In this document: positions 1-6,076 of the stretch, in pieces | How positions within the stretch are numbered: the first letter of the stretch is position 1 | Layout of the letters: each line of letters starts with the position of its first letter | Source: Streptosporangiaceae bacterium | Lineage (GTDB): Bacteria > Actinomycetota > Actinomycetes > Streptosporangiales > Streptosporangiaceae | Length of the DNA: 6,739 bases | Reading direction: 5' to 3' | Assembly (NCBI GenBank): GCA_030043395.1 | Contig: JASHXW010000157.1 | Location: forward strand, 1-6,739 | Position numbers and translations under genes: made by a program | The notes under the pieces: model-generated | What the model was told of the DNA's origin: nothing | What the model saw: the letters and a program-made list of their open reading frames with translations, nothing else | Database searches by the model: none

Positions 1-461
1 CGGTCATCGACCGCCCAGCCGGAGCCGGCGGCGTGCTGTACGCCGCGGGCAACCAGAACTCCGGCCTGAGCCTTTTCATACTCGGCGACCGGCTGGTGTT
101 CGACTACAACTGCTTCGGCGAGCATCACGTCGCCGAATCCGACATCGAGGTCCCGTGCGGCGGCTCGGTCGTGGGCGTCAGGTTCCGCCGCTCGCAAGGT
201 GGGAGCGGCCAGGCGACGCTGCTGATTAACGGCTCGGCCTGTGGCCGGGTGGAGATCCCGCTCGTCCTGTACATCCTGTCCAGCATCGGCCCGAGCGTCG
301 GCTACGATCACGGCTCGCCCGTCAGCAGCAGGTACTCCGGCGAGTTCCCGTTCGAGGGCGCGCTTGACCGGGTGGACATCCAGATCGTGTCCGCCCGTGA
401 CGCGACCGCCGAAGCCACCGGTGCCGACGCAGTCGCGCGGGCGGAAATCTCGCGCCAGTAA
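1..461 (+). CDS. Arylsulfatase, C-terminal part (5' end outside window)
   Basis: The gene enters from the left edge; the first whole codon is at position 3 and the frame is open to the TAA at 459-461. The visible 152 residues resemble the C-terminal beta-rich domain that follows the catalytic alkaline-phosphatase-like fold in actinobacterial arylsulfatases. Landmarks are a GVLYAAGNQNSG stretch, then LSLFILGDRLVFDYNCFG, an AESDIEVP segment, a VTLYVDG-like strand (TLLINGSACGRVEIP), and a final VGYDHGSPVS...FEGALDRVDIQI segment. Sulfatases of this family hydrolyse sulfate esters using a formylglycine made from the Cys of a CxPSR motif; that motif would lie upstream and cannot be checked here. 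The last 20 or so residues are Ala-rich and look like a non-conserved tail. A GTG at 33 is in frame but is not the real start, because homology-like sequence continues upstream of it. The family call is recognition from memory of the domain pattern, not a search. Confidence 0.78.
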   Translation, partial: VIDRPAGAGGVLYAAGNQNSGLSLFILGDRLVFDYNCFGEHHVAESDIEVPCGGSVVGVRFRRSQGGSGQATLLINGSACGRVEIPLVLYILSSIGPSVGYDHGSPVSSRYSGEFPFEGALDRVDIQIVSARDATAEATGADAVARAEISRQ

Positions 462-561
462 CGCCAGTCGCGCAGCGCGAATAAGGTACGCAGGCGCCTT
501 CGACGTCACACGAATCCTCACACGCAGGGGCGCGACGGTAGTGGCATCGCAAGTCCATCAT

Positions 562-570
562 GGAGAGGGG
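562..570 (+). promoter_or_regulatory. Ribosome binding site of the tautomerase gene
   Basis: A purine run, GGAGAGGGG, lies 6 nt before the ATG at 577 (8 nt if only GGAGAGG is counted). It decides the start: an in-frame GTG at 541 would place this run inside the coding region and would put 12 residues before the proline that must be N-terminal for catalysis. Confidence 0.72.
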
Positions 571-576
571 AAAGCG

Positions 577-813
577 ATGCCGCTAGTAACGGTGAAGGTC
601 ATCGAGGATGTGTTCACGCCGGCCCAGAAGAAGGAGATGATCAGCAAGATCACCGAAGCGATGGTCGAAGTCGAGGGCGAGAGCCTTCGGCCGGTCACCT
701 GGGTGGTGCTGGAGGAGGTGCGCAGTGGCGACTGGGGTATCGGCGGGAATGCCCTGTCGACCGCCGACGTGCACGCGCTGCAAGGCCAGACGGCTGCCGC
801 CGGGACCCGCTGA
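577..813 (+). CDS. 4-oxalocrotonate tautomerase family protein
   Basis: This is a 78-residue protein of the tautomerase superfamily, whose members use an N-terminal proline as a general base in enol-keto tautomerisation and usually assemble as hexamers. The start reads Met-Pro-Leu-Val-Thr-Val-Lys, so removal of Met exposes Pro1. The beta-alpha-beta layout is visible: strand 2-8, a helix around 14-33 (TPAQKKEMISKITEAM), strand 39-46, and the family's GDWGIGG turn at about 50-56, which matches GHFGIGG of classical 4-oxalocrotonate tautomerase. When aligned, the canonical Arg11 and Arg39 are not present (Val/Phe and Trp occupy those places) and Phe50 is Trp, so the classical substrate is unlikely. 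The chain is a little longer than the usual 60-65 residues. The stop is 9 nt before the BTAD regulator, which suggests an operon. The physiological substrate is unknown. Confidence 0.88.
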   Translation: MPLVTVKVIEDVFTPAQKKEMISKITEAMVEVEGESLRPVTWVVLEEVRSGDWGIGGNALSTADVHALQGQTAAAGTR

Positions 814-822
814 ACGGCAGTC

Positions 823-2628
823 ATGAGCGCGCGCGTGCGGGTACGGCTGCTCGGTCATCCGCGGATTGAGGATGGTGCCGGCCAGCCGTGCCCGCCGCCG
901 CGCGGGCAGAAATCCTGGGCCGTCCTAGGCAGGCTCGCCCTCGCTGATCGGCCGCTGACCAGGGCTGAACTCGCGGCCGAACTCTTCGCCGAGGCCGATG
1001 ACCCGCTCGGCGCGCTGCGCTGGTGCCTGGCCGATCTGCGCCGCTGCTTCGGCGACTCCGGCCTACTGCGAGGCGATCCGATCCGCGTGGACGAGAGCCT
1101 GATCTGGGTCGACGTCCTGGCCATGCGGCGTGGCTCACTGCCGGCCAGCGATATCGGAGGAGAGCTTCTGGCCGGGATCGATCCGCGGGACAGCCCGGCC
1201 TTCGACATGTGGCTGGCCCTGGCTCGTGGCCAGTGCGCTGCACGGTCGATGGAGGAACTGCGCAACGCAGCGCTGGGGCTGCTGGCTGGCGGTGACGCCG
1301 AGTCGGCTGCGGAGGTTGCCGGGCGCGCAGCCGCTCTCGACATGCTTGACGAAAACGCGCAGGAACTGTTCCTGCGCGCGCTGGTGGCCGCAGGGCACTC
1401 GGCTCGGGCCGCCGTGTACCTGGCCTCCTGCGAAGCCGCGTTCGCCAGGGAAGGGATCACCCCGTCCCCAGCGCTTCGGTCAGCCGCCTGGTCAGCGACT
1501 TCCCGGGCCTCGGGCGGACTGCGCGCTGCGGTCGTGGCCAGGTCCTTGCTGCGGGCCGGGACGGCCGCCCTGGATGCCGGCTCGGCAGATGCCGGCGTGG
1601 AAGCGCTCAGGCACGCGGCCGAGGAGGCGGACAAGTCAGGGGAAGCCGAACTGCGCGCCGACGTGCTGCGAGCGCTCGGCTCCGCGCTGGTCCACGCAGT
1701 CCGCGGCCTCGACGGCGAGGGTGCCGTGGTGCTGCACCAGGCGCTCGCCGTCGCCAGGACGCTCAGCAACCTCGCCTTGACCGCCGACATCCTGCGCGAG
1801 CTGGCATTCATCGATGTGCAGGCTGGCCGCCACGCTTCGGCAGCCCGGGCGCTACGCGAGGCGTGGGACTACGCCAAGGCATGCGACCAGCCCGGGCTCA
1901 GCGCCCGGGTGCTCGCGATTCGCGGCATGAACCAGGCAGACCAAGGCCATCATGACGCGGCTGTGAGGTTGCTCACCGAGTCGGCGCGCGTGGCACGTGG
2001 AGCAGCCAGCAAGCAGCAGGAAGCCTGGTCGATCGGCGTGATGGCGCGATCGCTGCTGCTGACGGGCCGGACTGGCGAGGCCGTCAAGGCGGCGGAGGCC
2101 AGCGTGGCGATCTGCCACCAGGAACGGTGGAACGCCTTCCTGCCCTGGCCGCAAGCGATCAGGGCGCATTGCCTGCTGACAACTGGGCATCCCGACCAGG
2201 CCCGTGACGACGCGGAGCAGGCGTTCGCCCTGGCCTGCCAGCTCGGCGACCCGTGCTGGGAAGGAATGGCCGGCCGTGCGCTCGCGTTGTTCTCCCTGCA
2301 CTGCGGTGAGAGCGCAACGGCGTCCGGGTGGATCACGGAGGCAAGGCGCCGTTGCGACCGCGTGCCGGACCGTTACGTGTGGGTCTCGGGCTATGTGGGC
2401 CTCGGACAGCTTGAGGTGGCCGCGACCCAGCAGCCCGACCTGGTGCTGCCGCTGGCCAGCCGGCTGTACCAGGATGCGGTGCGCGCGGACCTGCCCGAGT
2501 TCATCGCATGGGCGCTGGTCTACCAGGCCGAGCACGGCGACCGGGCGAACCTGCCGCTGGCTAGGACGGTCGCCGCGAACATCGCCAATCCGGCGCTGCG
2601 CGACAGAATCGCGGCGCTGAGCGGGTAG
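823..2628 (+). CDS. SARP-type BTAD transcriptional regulator with TPR-like C-terminal half
   Basis: This 601-residue cytoplasmic protein has the layout of the AfsR/SARP group. Residues 4-98 look like the OmpR-type winged-helix DNA-binding domain (RVRLLGHPRI; GQKSWAVLGRLAL; LTRAELAAELF; ALRWCLADLRR). Residues about 99-215 form the bacterial transcriptional activator (BTAD) domain, ending in the typical LFLRALVAAGHSARAAVYLASCE helices. From about 233 to the end there are repeated Ala/Leu-rich helix pairs of TPR type, for example RAGTAALDAGSADAGVEALR, GRHASAARALREAWDYAKA, GHHDAAVRLLTESARVA, GRTGEAVKAAEASVAI and GHPDQARDDAEQAFALA. No Walker A (GxxxxGKT) or NB-ARC region is present, unlike full-length AfsR. 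The ATG at 823 follows the tautomerase stop by 9 nt with only a weak Shine-Dalgarno, so translational coupling is plausible. SARPs usually activate nearby genes; targets here are unknown, the tautomerase gene being the obvious candidate by position. Confidence 0.85.
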   Translation: MSARVRVRLLGHPRIEDGAGQPCPPPRGQKSWAVLGRLALADRPLTRAELAAELFAEADDPLGALRWCLADLRRCFGDSGLLRGDPIRVDESLIWVDVLAMRRGSLPASDIGGELLAGIDPRDSPAFDMWLALARGQCAARSMEELRNAALGLLAGGDAESAAEVAGRAAALDMLDENAQELFLRALVAAGHSARAAVYLASCEAAFAREGITPSPALRSAAWSATSRASGGLRAAVVARSLLRAGTAALDAGSADAGVEALRHAAEEADKSGEAELRADVLRALGSALVHAVRGLDGEGAVVLHQALAVARTLSNLALTADILRELAFIDVQAGRHASAARALREAWDYAKACDQPGLSARVLAIRGMNQADQGHHDAAVRLLTESARVARGAASKQQEAWSIGVMARSLLLTGRTGEAVKAAEASVAICHQERWNAFLPWPQAIRAHCLLTTGHPDQARDDAEQAFALACQLGDPCWEGMAGRALALFSLHCGESATASGWITEARRRCDRVPDRYVWVSGYVGLGQLEVAATQQPDLVLPLASRLYQDAVRADLPEFIAWALVYQAEHGDRANLPLARTVAANIANPALRDRIAALSG

Positions 2629-2647
2629 CGCAAGTGGTCGTGCGTCC

Positions 2648-2662
2648 TAAACTGGCCGACCA
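2648..2662 (+). promoter_or_regulatory. Possible leaderless promoter of the SDR gene (-10 element)
   Basis: TAAACT at 2648-2653 fits the actinobacterial -10 pattern TAnnnT. Eight bases separate it from the ATG at 2662, so transcription would begin at or within two bases of the start codon. No Shine-Dalgarno sequence is seen between the BTAD gene's stop (2626-2628) and this ATG, which fits a leaderless message. No good -35 element is visible. This is an inference from spacing and one hexamer. Confidence 0.4.
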
Positions 2663-3444
2663 TGGGCTTGCTGGAGGGTCGGCGAACGCTGGTCACGGGC
2701 GGTACCACGGGCCTGGGATTCGCCATCGCCCAGCGCTTCCTGGCCGAGGGCGCGCGGGTTGTCATCACCGGCCGAGACGCCGATCTCGGCAGCCATGCGG
2801 AGCACGCACTCGGACCTGCGGCGCGTTTCGTCCGGGCGGATGCCTCTGACCCCGGCGCAGTCGCCTGGTCGGTGGACACTGCCGCGGATCACCTCGGCGG
2901 CATCGACGTGCTCGTGAACAACGCCGGGATCGGCGTGACAGCCCGGCTCATCGACACCCCGCTCGCCGAGTACGACAGGGTGATGGACGTCAACGTTCGC
3001 GGCTACCTGCTGTACGCGCAGCGCAGCTATCCGCACCTGGCCCGCAGCCGGGGCTGCATCATTCACATCGCTTCCGACGCCGGAATCTGGGGCGAGCAGG
3101 CAACAGGCCTGTACTCGGTCACGAAGGCAGCCACCGTGATGCTGGGAAGGATGCTCGCCCTGGATCTCGGCAAGGACGGCGTGCGATCGAACGTGCTTTG
3201 CCCGGGCGACATCTGGCCCGGCATGCGGCACATGGCGCCGCCCGGCGAGGAGGGCAGGGGCGAGAGCGGGGAGTGGCCGCTGCCACCCATCGGGCGAATT
3301 GGCCAGGCCCGCGACGTCGCCGCCGCAGCGGTGTTCTACGCCAGCGATGATGCGGAGTTCATCACCGGAACCACGCTGCTCGTCGACGGCGGCATGACCG
3401 CCGGCTACTTGCAGCGCGAACGTCCGCCCGAGCCCGGGGCCTGA
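2662..3444 (+). CDS. Classical short-chain dehydrogenase/reductase (SDR)
   Basis: This 260-residue protein is of full length for a classical SDR, a cytosolic NAD(P)(H)-dependent oxidoreductase with a Rossmann fold. All key motifs are present: the cofactor-binding TGGTTGLG at 12-19 (TGxxxGxG), Asp60 in the RAD turn that contacts adenine, NNAG at 86-89, and the catalytic set Asn111, Ser138, Tyr151 and Lys155 (YSVTK). PGDI at 181-184 follows beta-6, and the C-terminal GTTLLVDGGM at 236-245 is the usual FabG-like ending. Arg38 at the end of beta-2 (TGRD) makes NADP(H) somewhat more likely than NAD(H). The 186-207 loop, rich in Gly, Glu and Pro, is the variable substrate lid and gives no hint of substrate. 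The gene is 33 nt after the BTAD regulator, same strand, but probably has its own promoter. It faces the potassium channel gene across 48 nt. Substrate and pathway are unknown. Confidence 0.92.
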   Translation: MGLLEGRRTLVTGGTTGLGFAIAQRFLAEGARVVITGRDADLGSHAEHALGPAARFVRADASDPGAVAWSVDTAADHLGGIDVLVNNAGIGVTARLIDTPLAEYDRVMDVNVRGYLLYAQRSYPHLARSRGCIIHIASDAGIWGEQATGLYSVTKAATVMLGRMLALDLGKDGVRSNVLCPGDIWPGMRHMAPPGEEGRGESGEWPLPPIGRIGQARDVAAAAVFYASDDAEFITGTTLLVDGGMTAGYLQRERPPEPGA

Positions 3445-3492
3445 CGCAGGTCAGCTCTCGCCCAGTCCTCAGCAGGCGGCCCGAGCGTTGCC

Positions 3493-4488
3493 TTACTCGC
3501 GAACCCGGGCCACTCCCTTGACTGCCCGGTGGTGATACCCGTTGGGCTCGACGACGAGCAGGACATCACCCGGCCTTACTTCCGGATCTTCGACCACGCC
3601 AAGGGAGACGGCACCATGCTGCACGACGCCGAGGATCAGGCCCTGCCGCGCGTTTCGGACTTCGCTCAGGCGTAGCGGTTGAGCGCCATCCTCAACGACG
3701 TGCTCGACAAGCCGGTGTTCCTCGCCGCGCACCAGGTGCGTCAGCAGTTCGCCGGCATGAGGTGCCTCGAGCTCCTTGGCTATGGTGTGTCCCACCAAGT
3801 CGTCCGGCGAAAGCACGCGGGCGACCCCGATGTCCAGCAGGGCGGGGATCAGCCTGCGCGAGCCTACGAGCGCCGTGATCGGAACGTCAGGCGCCTCCTG
3901 GCGGGCCAGGACGGCGCTAACGAGGACGTCGCCGTCGTCCTGGGCAGCGATCAGGATGTGCACCGCGCCTTCGGGGCGACCTGAGCGGATGGCGTCCTCA
4001 GAGGTTGGATCTCCCCGTACGAAGTGAACGTGCGAGGGAACGGTGGAAGGATCAACGTCGGCAACCAGCACTACCGCGTCGCCGCCGTACGCGAGCTCCT
4101 CGAGCACGACCGGAATCGCTGAGTGCATGCCTAGGACGAGCCGGTACGAGCCTTCCGGGAACTTCGCTACCGCCTGCATGATCCTCCTTACTCCGTTCGC
4201 CACTGCCGAGCCCGTGAGGAGCGCGAATGCAGCGGCAAGCATCGGGATCGTCGTGAGCATCACAAGCGAAGCCACGATACGGCCCGAGGCATTGCTCGGA
4301 GTCACGTCCCCATAGCCGACCGTCGTAGCGGTTTCCAGTGCCCAGTACCACCCTCTGGTAACGGGAAGGTGCTGTGTCACTGAGAACGCCACGCCGCCGA
4401 CGAGGATGCAGCCGATGACGCCGCTGATGAACATCAGTGCGTGCCGGTGCGGTCTGGCCTGCAGCAGCCTGACCAGGAAGAACGGCAA
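3493..4488 (-). CDS. Two-TM potassium channel with cytoplasmic RCK (TrkA-N/TrkA-C) domain
   Basis: This 331-residue membrane protein has the MthK-like architecture. Residues about 17-38 form TM1 (ALMFISGVIGCILVGGVAF), a pore helix follows (GWYWALETA), TVGYGD at 56-61 is the K+ selectivity filter, and about 69-93 is TM2. Residues 115-235 are an RCK-N Rossmann domain: strand YRLVLG, VVLVADVDP, the conserved RGDPTSEDAIRSG at 158-170, and VHILIAAQDDGDVLVS. Residues about 245-318 are RCK-C/TrkA-C, with PGDVLLVVEP near the end. Four subunits would form the pore and the RCK domains would gate it in response to a ligand such as Ca2+ or a nucleotide, which cannot be predicted here. The glycine-rich loop after the first RCK strand is degenerate (GMHSAI instead of GxGxxG). 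The start is TTG at 4486-4488: an in-frame TGA lies at 4504-4506 and no ATG or GTG lies between. The nearby ATG at 4493-4495 is in another frame. Confidence 0.92.
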   Translation of the reverse strand: MPFFLVRLLQARPHRHALMFISGVIGCILVGGVAFSVTQHLPVTRGWYWALETATTVGYGDVTPSNASGRIVASLVMLTTIPMLAAAFALLTGSAVANGVRRIMQAVAKFPEGSYRLVLGMHSAIPVVLEELAYGGDAVVLVADVDPSTVPSHVHFVRGDPTSEDAIRSGRPEGAVHILIAAQDDGDVLVSAVLARQEAPDVPITALVGSRRLIPALLDIGVARVLSPDDLVGHTIAKELEAPHAGELLTHLVRGEEHRLVEHVVEDGAQPLRLSEVRNARQGLILGVVQHGAVSLGVVEDPEVRPGDVLLVVEPNGYHHRAVKGVARVRE

Positions 4489-4818
4489 AGGGCATCCTCG
4501 CCTTCAGCAGCTTCGCGGTTGCCGGCAGTGCACAGGACTCATCGGCCAGGTAGACGTGGACATGAGTCTACGGACGATGCCTGCGCTCACCAGGCTCGCC
4601 TCCGCGGCGGCCGGATCGGCGCCCGGGGCCGCAACGCAAAGCACTGGCAACTGCACGACGGACCAGACGGTGCCGAGCACCGCCAGGCCGTGCTTTCTTA
4701 ACGAACGGGCGGGTCGCGCAGTTGCCACGGCTGCCGCCGGCTGGCCTGAGGCTCGGGTGGCCCGCAGAATGGCCTGGACGGCATGCCCGGTCCAGCGGCG
4801 TGCGGAACGGATGGGCGA
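4489..4818. other. Spacer of about 330 nt between divergent genes, no gene seen
   Basis: This stretch separates the minus-strand channel from the plus-strand secreted protein and must hold both promoters. I find no convincing -35/-10 pair in either direction. A minus-strand open frame at 4504-4728 and a plus-strand one at 4406-4822 both cross it, but neither has a recognisable domain and the former has lower third-position GC than the real genes, so I call neither. A small degraded or unrecognised gene cannot be excluded. Confidence 0.55.
4495..4499 (-). promoter_or_regulatory. Ribosome binding site supporting the TTG start of the potassium channel
   Basis: On the minus strand GAGGA (4499 to 4495) stands 6 nt before the TTG at 4488-4486, an ideal Shine-Dalgarno distance. 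It supports this rare start codon over the later in-frame Met at residue 19, which would remove the basic N-terminus and cut into TM1. Confidence 0.6.
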
Positions 4819-5934
4819 ATGAGAATCACGCGCAGAAAGAGCAGGCTACTTGGCATCGTCCTCGGCCTGTCAGCCTTGGCAGCCAGCATCGTTACGGCCT
4901 CGTCGGCTTCGGCGCTCGCAGCCCGCGGCACGCGGCCTGAGGCGCCGGCCGCGGCCGGCGGTTACCTCTGGTACTCAGGCACCGGCCCGCTCAACCCGCG
5001 TTTCGCCTACGACTCGGCCGACAGCGCCGCGGGCGCTGTCACCGAGAGCTCGTCCGTCACGGGAGAGTACTTCGTCCAGTTCGCCAAGATGCCCACCAAG
5101 TCCACGGTGGCACAGGTCACGAGTTACCGGACCTCGGACTTCTGCGTTATCGCGCAATGGGGGGAATCAACTTCAGGCGCCTATGGCGTCAGCGTCGACT
5201 GCTACACCTCGGCCACGGGCACGCCGCAAAACGCGCCATTCACGCTCGTCGTAGCTCACGCCGACGCGGTGCGCCATGGCGTCTTCGACTACTCCTTCGA
5301 CTACCAGGACAATAAGTCCGGCCCGCTGACCTTGTACGGCCAGTACAACTCCTCGCACAAGAAGAACTCGGTCAAGCTGCTCGGCACCGGCAAGTACCAG
5401 GTCACCCTGGGCGGGCCGAAGACGAAGGGCACGCAAGGCGTCGTCAAGCTCACGGGCATCGGGGCAACGGCGGTGAACTGCGAGCTCCAGGGGTGGACCG
5501 GCTCGGCCAAGGGCGAGCTGGTCGATGTCGGCTGCTACGGCGCCGGGCACGTCGCGCAGGACAGCGATTTCGTCGTGACTTACAGCACGGCCAGCAACCT
5601 GATGGGAATCAGCGGCCAGGTAGCCGCTAATGCCCTTGCCGACGGGAGCAAGCCCCTGTACCAGCCGACGGTGCAGTACGACAGCATCCGCGGAGCCCGG
5701 ATCACCGTCGTGCACTACTCGACTGGCCTGTACGAGGTACTGCCGGTCGGGTCGTCAGGCGACGCCAGCAAGTGGGGCGGTGACGTGCAGGTAAACGCCG
5801 TCAACAACGTAGGGAGGAACTGCGTTGTCGAGTCGTGGGGGCAGCAGCTAACACCGTCGCTCTTGATCGGGTGTTACGACCAGGCCGGCCAGCTCGTGAA
5901 TTCACCGTTCGCGGTCGAGTGGATGGTGCCGTAG
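4819..5934 (+). CDS. Secreted protein of three Cys-paired repeats, function unknown
   Basis: The 371-residue product begins with a Sec-type signal peptide: basic MRITRRKSR, a hydrophobic core at about 10-25 (LLGIVLGLSALAASIV), and a likely signal peptidase I site after Ala34 in SASALA-A. The two arginines at 5-6 are not followed by a good twin-arginine motif. The mature part holds three diverged repeats at roughly 60-150, 155-262 and 277-371. Each has the order F/V-x-Y-D (or YQ), a G-x-Y-x-V strand, a G-x-V/hydrophobic strand, Cys-Val/Glu-x-x-x-W, then V/I-x-C-Y, a turn, and a closing F-x-V strand. The cysteines pair up as 109/128, 221/239 and 335/352, one likely disulfide per repeat. The protein has no enzyme motif I recognise; an all-beta extracellular binding role is a guess. 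An upstream ATG at 4783 would add 12 residues ahead of the basic signal region, so 4819 is preferred, with a weak GGAACGG 8 nt before it. Confidence 0.82.
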   Translation: MRITRRKSRLLGIVLGLSALAASIVTASSASALAARGTRPEAPAAAGGYLWYSGTGPLNPRFAYDSADSAAGAVTESSSVTGEYFVQFAKMPTKSTVAQVTSYRTSDFCVIAQWGESTSGAYGVSVDCYTSATGTPQNAPFTLVVAHADAVRHGVFDYSFDYQDNKSGPLTLYGQYNSSHKKNSVKLLGTGKYQVTLGGPKTKGTQGVVKLTGIGATAVNCELQGWTGSAKGELVDVGCYGAGHVAQDSDFVVTYSTASNLMGISGQVAANALADGSKPLYQPTVQYDSIRGARITVVHYSTGLYEVLPVGSSGDASKWGGDVQVNAVNNVGRNCVVESWGQQLTPSLLIGCYDQAGQLVNSPFAVEWMVP

Positions 5935-6076
5935 CAGGCGTCAGTCCGGATGCGCGCATGTCCAGGAGCCCGGAACGCTACGAGCTCTTCCTGGCAGACA
6001 CCTGGCAGCGGCTGCTCTTGTCGGAATGACCAGGCGCAGGACGGAAGCGGCACCGTCACGGATTACACATCGCTGG

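Noticed and set aside
468..480. Small perfect inverted repeat TCGCG-CAG-CGCGA just after the arylsulfatase stop, as a terminator.
   Set aside because: The stem is only 5 bp with a 3-nt loop and no T-run follows; such repeats arise easily in GC-rich DNA.
241..576. Longer version of the tautomerase starting at 241.
   Set aside because: The added part overlaps the arylsulfatase end out of frame, is Ser/Arg/Pro-rich, and would bury the catalytic N-terminal proline. The ribosome binding site at 562-570 fixes the start at 577.
855..1811. Minus-strand open frame of 318 codons opposite the BTAD regulator.
   Set aside because: The translation is Ser/Ala/Arg-rich low-complexity sequence, the usual antisense shadow of a high-GC gene. 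The plus strand carries recognisable winged-helix and BTAD domains over the same bases.
1852..2535. Minus-strand open frame of 227 codons.
   Set aside because: It lies entirely opposite the TPR-like half of the BTAD gene, has no domain I recognise, and reads as an antisense shadow.
3441..3454. Inverted repeat CTGAC-GCAG-GTCAG over the SDR stop codon, as a bidirectional terminator between the SDR and the channel.
   Set aside because: The 5-bp stem overlaps the coding end and lacks a T-run; too weak to call, though the position between convergent genes is suggestive.
4504..4728. Minus-strand open frame of 74 codons upstream of the channel.
   Set aside because: It has a hydrophobic stretch but no good ribosome binding site, third-position GC only near 76 percent by hand count, and no family resemblance. 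It is kept only as a note on the spacer.
4406..4822. Plus-strand open frame of 138 codons ending over the start of the secreted protein gene (ATGA overlap).
   Set aside because: It overlaps the 5' part of the channel gene in antisense, has no recognisable domain, and its composition is not gene-like. The ATGA overlap is probably chance.
5173..5715. Minus-strand open frame of 180 codons.
   Set aside because: It is opposite the secreted repeat protein, whose signal peptide and threefold repeat prove the plus-strand reading.
5962..5994. Inverted repeat CCAGGA...TCCTGG between the two converging repeat-protein genes.
   Set aside because: A 6-bp stem with a 21-nt loop and no T-run is not a credible terminator.
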